Shown in pieces: positions 8,060 through 16,654 of a stretch of DNA of 64,000 nt. The notes below the pieces were generated by a model. That model made no database searches. It was not told the DNA's origin and saw only the letters and a list, made by a program, of their open reading frames with translations. Made by a program: the position numbers and the translations under genes. The stretch lies in NCBI GenBank assembly GCA_024687125.1, contig JAILFA010000035.1, forward strand, positions 1 through 64,000, given 5' to 3'. This DNA is from Lachnospiraceae bacterium (lineage in GTDB: Bacteria > Bacillota > Clostridia > Lachnospirales > Lachnospiraceae). Each line of letters begins with the position of its first letter. Positions within the stretch are counted from its first letter, which is position 1.

Positions 8060-9748
8060 ATGGATACGAACAGACCGGACAACACATCTGAGACATCCGC
8101 GGCAAAGGCCGGACCGAACATGCTCGCTCAGGCGGGGATCCTCGCCGCCGCCGGGATCATCGTGCGCATCATCGGACTTCTGTACCGCAGTCCGCTGACG
8201 AGCATCATCGGCGACGAGGGCAACGGCTATTACAATTCCGCCTATAACTGCTACACGATCATCCTGCTGATCTCCGCCTACAGCATCCCCTCCGCGATTT
8301 CCAAGGTCATGGCGGAAAAGCTGGCGCTGGGCAGGGAAAGGGACGCTCAGCGCATCTTCCGCGGCGCGATCCTCTATGTGCTGATCGTCAGCGGCGCTTT
8401 TTCCGTTTTTCTGTTCTTCGGCGCGGGGCTGCTGACAGTTGGTCAGGCGGTCACGGTCCTCAGAGTCTTTTCGCCGACGATCCTCCTGTTCGGCCTCCTC
8501 GGTGTGCTGCGCGGCTATTTCCAGGCCAGGCGCACGATGGTGCCCACTTCGATCTCGCAGATCCTTGAGCAGATCGTCAATGCCGTGGTCTCGATCCTGG
8601 CCGCCTGGCTCTTTATCCGCATGGCTGGATCCGGCGCCGATGAGACGACCCGTGCCGTCCGCGGAGCAGTCGGAAGCGCCCTCGGTACAGGCGCCGGTGT
8701 TCTGACCGCCCTTGTGTTCATGGCTGTGATCTATCTGAAACAGCGCAGAAAGAAAGACGCGCTCCCGGCGGAAGAGCTTTCGCAGGAGCCGGAGCCCATG
8801 AAGAACATCATGAAGCTCCTGTTTCTGACCGTCACGCCGTTCATCCTGAGCACCTTTATCTATAATTTCTCCACGATGCTGGATCAGACGATCTTCCAGC
8901 GGATCCTGCTGCACCTGCGCGGCAGCCGTGAGAGCGTCCTGATGGCCTCGTACGGGGTTTTCTCCACCAAGGCGGTCGTCATCGCCAACATCCCGATCGC
9001 GCTGTCCAGCGCCCTCTCGAGCGCCATGATGCCCAATCTGTCGGGGAGCTTTGCCACGGGCGACAGGCGCGGCAGTGCCCGCATCGTGCGCAGGGCCATG
9101 AACGTCACCCTCATGGTCTCCATTCCCTGTGCCACAGGCCTCGCTGTGCTGGCGCGGCCGGTGATGCAGCTTCTGTTTCCCCAGAAGAATTCTCTGGATG
9201 AGGCGTCTGTTCTCCTCGCCGGCATGGCGGTCACAGTCGTCTTTTACAGTATCTCAACAGTCACCAACGCTGTCCTGCAGGCGATCGGGCGCATGAACCT
9301 CCCGGTCATCAACGCTGCCGCCGCTCTGCTGATCCAGGGCGTGATCCTCGCCCTTCTCCTGATCTTTACGGACATGGACAACGGAGCGCTGGTCATCGCC
9401 GCCATCATCTACTCCGGTCTCATGTGCCTGCTGAACCACCGGAGTCTGCAGAAGCACCTGCCGGTCAGGCTGAACATCCGCCACGCGCTGTATCTGCCGG
9501 TACTTTCCTCGACGGTCATGGCCGCCGCGGCTCTGGGGGTATATGAACTGATCTCGAGGCTTCTCTCCCTCTTCCTGGGCAGAGAGTATCTGGTCAATCT
9601 CCTGGCCCTCGCGCCCGCGATCCTGGCTGCGGTCTGGGTCTATGCCCTGCTCCTCATCCGTCTGGGAGGGATCGGCGAAAAAGACATCATACGGCTCCCG
9701 AAGGGCCGTCTGATGGTCGGTTTCCTGAAAAAGATCCGGATCCTCTGA
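8060..9748 (+). CDS. Polysaccharide flippase, SpoVB/MurJ-like (MOP superfamily)
   Basis: A 562-residue integral membrane protein with about 14 hydrophobic helices, of the type that moves lipid-linked sugars across the membrane. Near the N-terminus GIIVRIIGLLYRSPL and GNGYYNSAYN are typical of the Firmicute stage V sporulation B / MurJ-like group. The ATG at 8060 gives a short polar lead (MDTNRPDN) before the first helix; an upstream ATG at 8033 would lie inside the promoter. Composition is GC-rich like the flanking chromosome. It is divergent from the DUF5722/c-di-GMP operon. Whether it serves peptidoglycan, spore cortex or exopolysaccharide export cannot be told. Confidence 0.85.
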   Translation: MDTNRPDNTSETSAAKAGPNMLAQAGILAAAGIIVRIIGLLYRSPLTSIIGDEGNGYYNSAYNCYTIILLISAYSIPSAISKVMAEKLALGRERDAQRIFRGAILYVLIVSGAFSVFLFFGAGLLTVGQAVTVLRVFSPTILLFGLLGVLRGYFQARRTMVPTSISQILEQIVNAVVSILAAWLFIRMAGSGADETTRAVRGAVGSALGTGAGVLTALVFMAVIYLKQRRKKDALPAEELSQEPEPMKNIMKLLFLTVTPFILSTFIYNFSTMLDQTIFQRILLHLRGSRESVLMASYGVFSTKAVVIANIPIALSSALSSAMMPNLSGSFATGDRRGSARIVRRAMNVTLMVSIPCATGLAVLARPVMQLLFPQKNSLDEASVLLAGMAVTVVFYSISTVTNAVLQAIGRMNLPVINAAAALLIQGVILALLLIFTDMDNGALVIAAIIYSGLMCLLNHRSLQKHLPVRLNIRHALYLPVLSSTVMAAAALGVYELISRLLSLFLGREYLVNLLALAPAILAAVWVYALLLIRLGGIGEKDIIRLPKGRLMVGFLKKIRIL

Positions 9749-9755
9749 TCCTTTT

Positions 9756-9848
9756 CTATGCCGGACGTGCCACATTGTTCTGCTTTACAGGGTCCTGGTC
9801 TATATCGCATATCAGTTCCCTGTCAAGCTTGACGATATCGGGTTCCAT
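9756..9848 (-). pseudogene. Remnant of an EAL-domain gene
   Basis: The minus-strand frame between the flippase and uxaA reads EPDIVKLDRELICDIDQD followed by PVKQ. This is the strand containing the catalytic Lys and the following helix of EAL phosphodiesterases (compare VVKIDREFVKDIERD in the intact EAL gene at 4524-6188). The similarity ends after about 25 residues at a stop (9756-9758). On the other side it is cut by the uxaA stop at 9860. No ribosome-binding site precedes its only Met. It is a fragment of a once larger gene, marking a rearrangement at the edge of the pectin block. Confidence 0.7.
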
Positions 9849-9859
9849 GAACGGGGGAC

Positions 9860-11359
9860 CTACAGCGTCACCCCGTCCTTGAATATGGATATTTCCCTGT
9901 ACCCGGCTTCCTCCTGTTGTGTTCGCCTGCCGCTCGCCACTTCCAGTACATAATCCAGCAGTCTGTCGCCGGCTTCATCCGGGGTTTCCGATCCTTCTGC
10001 GACGGTACCGGCGTTAAAGTCTATCCAGCTGCCCTTCTTTTCATACAGCGCAGTATTGGTGGATATCTTCACCGTAGGTGCCGGAGCTCCGAAGGGCGTG
10101 CCTCTTCCGGTGGTAAACAGGATCATGTGTGCGCCTGCCGCCGTCAGATCAGTGGCGGACACCATATCATTACCGGGTCCGGACAAAAGTGACAGGCCTT
10201 TATGTTTCACCGGATCCGCGTATTCGAGAACATCAACGACGGGAGCACTTCCGCCCTTCTGTACGCAGCCGCAGGATTTGTCCTCCAGGGTGGTTATCCC
10301 GCCCGCCTTATTTCCCGGGGAAGGATTCTCGTATACCACCTGTCCGTGGCGCACAAAATATTGCTTAAAATTCTCGACCATGGATACTGCCGCATTAAAT
10401 GTTTCCGTGTCCCTGCAGCGGTTAAACAGGATCGATTCCGCGCCGAACATTTCAGGAACCTCCGTCAGTACCGTAGATCCTCCCAGGGAGATGAGCCTGT
10501 CCGAGAATCTGCCGACTACCGGATTTGCCGTGATCCCGGAGAGTCCGTCGGATCCTCCGCATTTCATGCCCACGATGAGTTCTGACGCATCCACTTCTTC
10601 ACGCAAGGCCCCCGATGCAAAAGCAGCGATCTCTTCCAGCAGCTTCCGGCCGTCAGCAAGTTCATCGTCAGACTTCTGGCATGTAAGAAATTTCACTCTG
10701 TCTCCGTTCCATTCGCACAGTTCCGCCTTGAACTGCTCCTCGGTAAGATTCTCACAGCCCAGGGACAGAACAAGCACTCCGCCGGCATTAGGATGGCGGA
10801 CCAGGGATGCAAGCATCTTTCTGGTGGTCGCATGATCATCTCCCATCTGCGAACATCCGTAGGGATGTGTAAAAGCATACAGTCCGTCGATGCTGCCCTT
10901 TACCAGATCCTGATTGTCCCGTGCAAGTTTCTCCGCGATGGAATTAACGCAGCCCACGGTAGGTATGATCCAGAGTTCGTTGCGGATCCCGATCTTGCCC
11001 TTTGGTCTGCGATAGCCCATGAAGGTTCTCGGCTCAAGCTTCGGGAGAGGATAGACCACAGGCTCATAAACATATTCCCCGTCCTCCGAAAGAGCTGTCT
11101 TCACATTGTGAACATGAACATGCTCGCCGGCACGGATCGCATCGGAAGCTGTACCTATACGGCAGCCGTATTTAACGATATCCTCACCCGTTTTTATATC
11201 CGTGAGTGCGATCTTGTGACCCCGGGGGATATCTTCCGAGGCAGCGATCAGCTCCGTTTTTCCGGAGTCGTCAGCTGCCGCGGAGATCATCTCGCCTGCT
11301 GTTATATCTTCCAATGCTACCGCTACATTATCGCGGGGATGTATTACTATCGTTTTCAA
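9860..11359 (-). CDS. uxaA: Altronate dehydratase
   Basis: Dehydrates D-altronate to 2-keto-3-deoxygluconate in the galacturonate branch; an iron-dependent cytoplasmic enzyme. At 499 residues it has the usual length. Residues 1-95 form the SAF-type domain (IVIHPRDNVAVALEDI, EHVHVHNVKT). The catalytic domain contains GYRRPKGKIGIRNE, MKCGGSDGLSGITANP and a C-terminal KISTN segment, all typical of UxaA. It is the last gene of the long pectin operon, 23 nt after uxaB, and its stop codon abuts the EAL remnant. Confidence 0.95.
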   Translation of the reverse strand: MKTIVIHPRDNVAVALEDITAGEMISAAADDSGKTELIAASEDIPRGHKIALTDIKTGEDIVKYGCRIGTASDAIRAGEHVHVHNVKTALSEDGEYVYEPVVYPLPKLEPRTFMGYRRPKGKIGIRNELWIIPTVGCVNSIAEKLARDNQDLVKGSIDGLYAFTHPYGCSQMGDDHATTRKMLASLVRHPNAGGVLVLSLGCENLTEEQFKAELCEWNGDRVKFLTCQKSDDELADGRKLLEEIAAFASGALREEVDASELIVGMKCGGSDGLSGITANPVVGRFSDRLISLGGSTVLTEVPEMFGAESILFNRCRDTETFNAAVSMVENFKQYFVRHGQVVYENPSPGNKAGGITTLEDKSCGCVQKGGSAPVVDVLEYADPVKHKGLSLLSGPGNDMVSATDLTAAGAHMILFTTGRGTPFGAPAPTVKISTNTALYEKKGSWIDFNAGTVAEGSETPDEAGDRLLDYVLEVASGRRTQQEEAGYREISIFKDGVTL

Positions 11360-11382
11360 TGCGCTTCTCTCTTATCGGATTT

Positions 11383-12915
11383 TTATTTCTGGATCTCCTT
11401 CATGGCCTCGTACATACCCTTTTCGCGGATCAGCTTAAGATCAGCCTTTACGGCATCTGCAAAGCCCGGGAGATCCTTAAGGGAATCCTCCCACATTTTC
11501 TCATTGCCGATGATGGAATCAGCCAGTGTATCGTCGTCAGCATCCTTAAGTGCCAGGAAATCCTCAAGCACCCACGCATCATCCTTTATCATGAACTCAT
11601 TGCCTGAAGGAGATGCCCCGGCAAGTACAGCCGGCGAAGTTGTTCCCTTGGCAAATTCCCTGCCTGCGATCAGAGCACCGTCCTTAAGTTCCTTCCCTGC
11701 GTGGTAAAAGCATAAGAATGCCGCAAAGGAAAAGGTAAGGACCTTGGGCAGTTCCTTTTTCTGCCCGTAATACTCAAGCACCGTGGGCATTACTCTCGCC
11801 TTCCATTTGGATGCGGAATTAAGCGAAATACTGAGCAGCTCGTGATCGATGAAGGGATTGGCAAATCTGTCGGTAACGGCAGCCGCGAAATCGAGTTTAT
11901 CCTTTTCCTCAAGGCCCGTGAGCACAGGGATGATCTCGTCATAGAGAGCCTTGTTCATAAAGCCGCGTATCACTTCATCCTTCATGCAGTCTCTTACAAT
12001 GTCCTGACCGGACAGATAGGCGGCCATGATCATCGAAGTGTGCGCTCCGTTTAAGATACGTACCTTGCGCTTCTTGTAGGGATCCACATTGTCCACGACC
12101 AGGATCGGAAGGCCTGCCTTCTCCACCGGGAACTCGTCTTTGATGGCCTGCGGGCCTTCGATCACCCACGTCCCAAACACTTCCGCCGTATCGATGATGT
12201 TGTCCTGATATCTGAGTTCCTCGCAGATGGATGCAGCTTCCGCCCTCGGATATCCCGGCACGATGCGGTCTACCAGCGTGGAACAGAAGATATTTTCCTC
12301 CGATACCCATTTCCTGAATTCATCGGAAAGTCCCCACTGATCGATGTACTTGTTGACACATTTCAGAAGCTCGTCACCGTTTCTGTCGATCAGCTCGCAT
12401 GACAGGATGATAAACCCGGGAAGCTTCCGGCAAAATCTCTCATACAGGAACTGTGTGAGCTTGCCGGGGAAGCTTGCCGCCGGCCTGTCATCGGCCCTGC
12501 ATTCGGGATCATATGCGATCCCCGCCTCGGTGGTATTGCTCACTATAAAGCGCAGGTCGGGATTTGAAGCACATGCAAGATACTCATCAAAATCCGCATA
12601 AGGGCTGATACATCTGGACACACAGGAGATCACTCTCTTTCGGTTGACCTTTTCGCCGTTTTCCTGTCCCCTCAGGAACAGGGTATACAGACCTTCCTGG
12701 TCGTTGATCATGTCCGCAAGACCGGGCGCGATGGGCTGGCACAGTACAACCTTTGAGTTAAAGCCTGCCTTCTCGTTCATCAGATCGATGAAATAATCAA
12801 CAAAAGCGCGCAGGAAGTTGCCTTCTCCGAACTGAAGCACCCGCTCCGGGGCATCTTTTAACAGGTACCCGTCATATCCTTGTGATTCCAATGTTTTATA
12901 ACTCAGTTTCTCCAT
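11383..12915 (-). CDS. uxaB: Tagaturonate reductase
   Basis: NADH-dependent reduction of D-tagaturonate to D-altronate, of the mannitol dehydrogenase family, cytoplasmic. It has 510 residues. The N-terminus has FGEGNFLRAFVDYFID, the Rossmann entry of polyol dehydrogenases, and mid-protein KVRILNGAHTSM is the family signature with catalytic Lys and His. It lies between uxaC (24 nt upstream) and uxaA (23 nt downstream), which fixes the function as UxaB rather than fructuronate or mannitol dehydrogenase. Confidence 0.95.
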   Translation of the reverse strand: MEKLSYKTLESQGYDGYLLKDAPERVLQFGEGNFLRAFVDYFIDLMNEKAGFNSKVVLCQPIAPGLADMINDQEGLYTLFLRGQENGEKVNRKRVISCVSRCISPYADFDEYLACASNPDLRFIVSNTTEAGIAYDPECRADDRPAASFPGKLTQFLYERFCRKLPGFIILSCELIDRNGDELLKCVNKYIDQWGLSDEFRKWVSEENIFCSTLVDRIVPGYPRAEAASICEELRYQDNIIDTAEVFGTWVIEGPQAIKDEFPVEKAGLPILVVDNVDPYKKRKVRILNGAHTSMIMAAYLSGQDIVRDCMKDEVIRGFMNKALYDEIIPVLTGLEEKDKLDFAAAVTDRFANPFIDHELLSISLNSASKWKARVMPTVLEYYGQKKELPKVLTFSFAAFLCFYHAGKELKDGALIAGREFAKGTTSPAVLAGASPSGNEFMIKDDAWVLEDFLALKDADDDTLADSIIGNEKMWEDSLKDLPGFADAVKADLKLIREKGMYEAMKEIQK

Positions 12916-12939
12916 TTTCGTGTCCTTTCATGATCTGTG

Positions 12940-14376
12940 TCACAGTCCAAAATATCTCTTTGCGTTGCAGTAGGATATTCCCTCAACGATCCTCTTAAGA
13001 GCCTCATCGTCATTGGGATATTCCCCATTCTCAACCCAGCCGCCGATCAGGTTGCACATGATCCGCCTGAAGTAATCATGTCTTGTGTATGACAGAAATG
13101 ATCTAGAATCTGTGAGCATGCCGATGAAATTACCCAGAAGTCCCAGATTTGCCAGAGACTTCATCTGCTCCTCCATGCCGGACTTCGTGTCATTAAACCA
13201 CCATGCCGGACCCTGCTGGATCTTGCCGGGAACTTCCGCTGACTGGAAGCATCCCAGGATCGTTCCTATCTGCTCATTGTCCGCCGGATTAAGGGAAAAG
13301 ATGATGGTCTTCGGAAGTTCGTTTGTCTTATCAAGCTCCGAGAGAAGCTGTGCTATGGATCCGCCGCAGGAATTATTGGCGATCATGTCAAATCCGGTAT
13401 CCGGACCTTCCGCCCTGAACATTCTCTCATTCATGTTTCTTAAGCAGGAATAATGCAGTTCCATCGCTATGCCGTGCTTATGATATGCCCTGCCGATGGC
13501 TGTAAGCAGCGCCGTCTGGTAGCTTTCAGCCTCTTCGATCCCGACGCTCTCACCCTTCATTGCTTTCTTAAACGCCGCATCGCACACTTCCATGGGCGCA
13601 GGCCTGAAGGGTACATAATCAAGCCCGTGGTCGGAGGCCACACATCCGTGGGCGGCGAAGAATTCGATCCTTTTTACAAGGGCATCTATCACATCCTGCG
13701 TTGACTCAAGACTGTCCCTGCCCACGGCTGCGGCCAGGGCTCCGATATATTCCTTAAATCCGGCCTTGGTGATATTTATGGCCTTGTCCGGTCTGAAGGA
13801 CGGGCGCACCATAAAATCTATGCTGTCATCCGCCGCGATCTTCTCATGCCACTCAAGACTGTCTATCGGATCGTCTGTGGTGCCCACATATGCGACATTG
13901 CTCTGTCTGATGAGCCCCCGGACCGTCATGTCGGGATCGTTTGCCAGCATATCGTTGCATTTGTTCCAGATCGTTTCGGCGTTTACCGGCGACAGAGGCT
14001 CCGTGATGCCGAAATACTTCTTAAGCTCCAGATTGCACCAGTGGTACATGGGATTTCCGATGGCAAGTGAAAGCGTATCCGCAAATCCTTTGAACCTCGC
14101 GAGCTCGTCACCGCGTCCCGTGACCTTATCTTCCGGCATGCCGTTGGATCTCATGAGCCTCCACTTGTAATGGTCTCCGAAATAAGTGCCGTCAGACTGT
14201 CTGCCGCCGAACCATACATCGCCGAGAGAATCGAATCTCTTATCCTCATAGATTTCTCTGGGCGAAATATGACAATGGTAATCAATGATCGGAAGCGACT
14301 CGGCATATTCGTGAAACAGATGCTTCGCGGTATCGTTTTGTAATATAAAATCCTTATCCAGAAATTGTTTCATCAT
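12940..14376 (-). CDS. uxaC: Glucuronate/galacturonate isomerase
   Basis: Isomerises D-galacturonate to tagaturonate (and glucuronate to fructuronate). At 478 residues it is close to the E. coli length. Near the N-terminus IDYHCHISPREIYED gives the metal-type His pair of this amidohydrolase-fold enzyme; further on are WHEKI, ELHYSCLRNMNERMF and DSRSFLSYTRHDYFRR, all highly typical of UxaC. It is the first of uxaC-uxaB-uxaA. The start ATG (14376) is about 40 nt after the kdgK stop. Confidence 0.96.
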   Translation of the reverse strand: MMKQFLDKDFILQNDTAKHLFHEYAESLPIIDYHCHISPREIYEDKRFDSLGDVWFGGRQSDGTYFGDHYKWRLMRSNGMPEDKVTGRGDELARFKGFADTLSLAIGNPMYHWCNLELKKYFGITEPLSPVNAETIWNKCNDMLANDPDMTVRGLIRQSNVAYVGTTDDPIDSLEWHEKIAADDSIDFMVRPSFRPDKAINITKAGFKEYIGALAAAVGRDSLESTQDVIDALVKRIEFFAAHGCVASDHGLDYVPFRPAPMEVCDAAFKKAMKGESVGIEEAESYQTALLTAIGRAYHKHGIAMELHYSCLRNMNERMFRAEGPDTGFDMIANNSCGGSIAQLLSELDKTNELPKTIIFSLNPADNEQIGTILGCFQSAEVPGKIQQGPAWWFNDTKSGMEEQMKSLANLGLLGNFIGMLTDSRSFLSYTRHDYFRRIMCNLIGGWVENGEYPNDDEALKRIVEGISYCNAKRYFGL

Positions 14377-14416
14377 GATATCTCCCCATTTCTGTTATTC
14401 CGGCATGTTCCCGGGC

Positions 14417-15439
14417 CTACCTCTGCACTCTGCCGGAAGCATCTCCGCCGGCAAGTTTCTTGACTTCGTCAACGCTTACGCGGTTAAAATCGCCCTCAAT
14501 GGAATGCTTAAGAGCGGAAGCGGCAACCGCAAACTCAATGGCATCCTGGGTGGAATAATCGTTTACAAGGGCATAGATCAGGCCTGCCCCAAAGGAATCA
14601 CCGCCTCCCACTCTGTCGACGATGTGGAGGTGATATTGTTTTGAAAAGCAGTAATCCGTGCCGTCGTAAAGCATCCCCTGCCAGTCATTATCGTTGGCGG
14701 AAATGGAAGTGCGGAGCGTGATGGCGACCTTCTCAAAGCCAAATTTCTCGGCGAGCTGTTTTGCAACCGACTTATAGCCCTCGGCATTCAGTTTGCCGCC
14801 GGTGATATCCGTGTCCGCAGCTTCTATTCCGAACACATCCTTGGCATCCTCTTCATTGGAAATGCACACGTCCACATATTCGCAGAGCTGTGTCATTGCG
14901 GCCCGCGCCTGCTCCCTTGTCCAGAGCTTGCCCCTGTAGTTGAGATCACAGCTTATCTTTACACCATGTCTGTGAGCGGCCTTGCACGCTTCGAGACAGA
15001 TCTCAACAAGATTGGACCCCAGCGCGGGTGTGATACCCGTAAAATGGAACCACTCCGCTCCGTCAAAGATCGCATCCCAGTCGAAGTCGGCGGGATCTGC
15101 CTCGGTGATCGCCGAATGGGCGCGGTCATAGATGCACACGCTGCCTCTCTGCGACGCTCCTTTTTCAAGGAAATAGATACCTACCCTGTCTCCGCCTCTG
15201 GTTATGTAACTCGTATCCACTCCGAAATACTTTAAGCTGTTGACCGCCCCCTGCCCGATGGCATGCTTCGGAAGCTTTGTAACATATACAGAATCCAGTC
15301 CGTAGTTGGCAAGCGAAACGCTCACATTGGCTTCGCCGCCGCCGAAAGTGGCCTGAAGCTGGTCATCCTGGAAAAATCTGTAATAACCGTTGGGCGCAAG
15401 CCTTAACATGATCTCGCCGAATGTGACTATCTTTCCCAT
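14417..15439 (-). CDS. kdgK: 2-keto-3-deoxygluconate kinase (PfkB family)
   Basis: Phosphorylates KDG to KDPG with ATP. The second ATG (15439) is the better start: it gives MGKIVTFGEIMLRL and lies 8 nt after AGGAGG, whereas the first ATG, 6 nt upstream, is only 2 nt from it. The 340-residue protein shows the PfkB N-terminal motif (FGGGEANVSVSLANYG) and the C-terminal ATP/anion-hole motif (DRVGGGDSFGAGLIYAL) with catalytic Asp. Its place between kdgA and uxaC supports KDG as substrate. Confidence 0.93.
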   Translation of the reverse strand: MGKIVTFGEIMLRLAPNGYYRFFQDDQLQATFGGGEANVSVSLANYGLDSVYVTKLPKHAIGQGAVNSLKYFGVDTSYITRGGDRVGIYFLEKGASQRGSVCIYDRAHSAITEADPADFDWDAIFDGAEWFHFTGITPALGSNLVEICLEACKAAHRHGVKISCDLNYRGKLWTREQARAAMTQLCEYVDVCISNEEDAKDVFGIEAADTDITGGKLNAEGYKSVAKQLAEKFGFEKVAITLRTSISANDNDWQGMLYDGTDYCFSKQYHLHIVDRVGGGDSFGAGLIYALVNDYSTQDAIEFAVAASALKHSIEGDFNRVSVDEVKKLAGGDASGRVQR

Positions 15440-15488
15440 TTGCATTTCCTCCTGTAAGCAACCTGATCAAAAAGTACCATGGACATCA

Positions 15489-16448
15489 TCATTTTCTGAT
15501 AAGATGGATCGCAAATCCTCCGAACTCTCCCTTAAGATAGATGAACTTCGTCCCCTTCTCATCTGTCTGGCGGGTACTCTCGTCAAACGCGGCACCGTTA
15601 AGCCCGAAATGATATACCGCCCTGTCTACATCATTTACGGCGATGGCGATATGTCCGTTGGTGCCGGCGCCGTTGAACTTCATTACCTCGAAGGGCGTTC
15701 CCGCGAAAATCGACTTGTTGCCGGGTTTATATTCCAGATCGAACAGCGTGCACAGAAGTTTCGCTGTAGATTCTGCCTCCTCTTCACTTGCGGAATTGAT
15801 CCCTATATGACGGAGCTCGATCCCCAGCATGTTCTTCACTGCCGCTTTGCAGATGGATGTGATCTCATCCCATTTCTCATTTTCAATAAGATCCTTCTTC
15901 ACCATCCAGGTACCGCCGCAGGCAAGGATCTGATGGAAGCTCATGTAATTCGCAAGATTGCCGGTGTTCACCCCTCCGGTGGGCATCCATTTAAGTGTCT
16001 TATACGGTCCCGCAAGAGCCTTGATCTTCTCTATCCCGCCGTTCTGCTCTGCAGGAAAGAACTTCACTGCTTCAAGCCCCAGCGCCATAGCCTGTTCCAT
16101 CTCGCCTGCCGTTGCGGTCCCGGGGAGCATGCACACCCCCTTGTCCAGTACATATCTGGTGATCTCGGGATTGAATCCGGGGCTTACGATAAAGCTTACG
16201 CCCGCCGCTATCGCGCGATCGGCCTGGTCTTTGGTCAGCACCGTTCCTGCGCCGACGATCATGTCCGGGACCTCCGCGACGATGGCTTTGATGGCGTCTT
16301 CCGCGGCCTCGGTCCTGAAGGTGACCTCTGCTGCGGGAAGCCCGCCTGCTACGAGTGCCTTTGCAAGCGGCACCGCCTTCGATGCATCATCGATGGCTAT
16401 GACGGGTACTATGCCGATGTCATGGATCTTTTGAAGTAATTCAGTCAT
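15489..16448 (-). CDS. kdgA: KDPG aldolase fused to a C-terminal VOC-like domain
   Basis: Cleaves 2-keto-3-deoxy-6-phosphogluconate to pyruvate and glyceraldehyde-3-phosphate. The start is the ATG at 16448 after a GGGGGG ribosome-binding sequence; the open frame further upstream has no support. Residues 1-205 are a class I aldolase: AAEVTFRTEAA (catalytic Glu), IVGAGTVLT, EAVKFFPAE (Schiff-base Lys about 127) and WMPTGGV. Residues about 210-319 form a separate domain of the glyoxalase/VOC type (LRHIGINSASEEEAE, NGHIAIAVNDVDRAVYHF). E. coli Eda has about 213 residues, so the tail is an addition. Its role is unknown; VOC folds often bind metal. Confidence 0.92.
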   Translation of the reverse strand: MTELLQKIHDIGIVPVIAIDDASKAVPLAKALVAGGLPAAEVTFRTEAAEDAIKAIVAEVPDMIVGAGTVLTKDQADRAIAAGVSFIVSPGFNPEITRYVLDKGVCMLPGTATAGEMEQAMALGLEAVKFFPAEQNGGIEKIKALAGPYKTLKWMPTGGVNTGNLANYMSFHQILACGGTWMVKKDLIENEKWDEITSICKAAVKNMLGIELRHIGINSASEEEAESTAKLLCTLFDLEYKPGNKSIFAGTPFEVMKFNGAGTNGHIAIAVNDVDRAVYHFGLNGAAFDESTRQTDEKGTKFIYLKGEFGGFAIHLIRK

Positions 16449-16654
16449 TGATATTCCCCCCTGAAAAAGTTTTGAAATGAAATCCGACAAATCCCGGAAA
16501 CCCGCCTCTTCATGACCGCTGCTGCTGCATATGGATGCGGCCGGAAACTCTCCGGAACATCTCCTGCAATAAAAATACCCCTTACGGAATAAAAATGCCA
16601 CAGAAGGGGCCTTCAAATGCAAATTCTACAACAAGTAGAGCAACAAACGCAAAC
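16449..16654 (-). other. Gap between GH105 gene and kdgA
   Basis: About 206 nt without a convincing gene. It contains CCCCTT and AAGGGG arms about 20 nt apart (around 16578-16610), each followed on the minus strand by TATTTTTATT-like runs. This could be a weak terminator or processing site dividing the transport/hydrolase part from the catabolic part of the operon. The ribosome-binding site of kdgA is at its end. Confidence 0.35.

Noticed and set aside
9749-9859. Small functional gene between the flippase and uxaA
   Set aside because: The 30-codon frame has no ribosome-binding site and matches only an internal piece of an EAL domain, so it is a remnant.
16449-16622. N-terminal extension of the KDPG aldolase
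   Set aside because: The frame is open upstream but the ATG at 16448 has the ribosome-binding site and the conserved family start; the upstream part resembles no domain.
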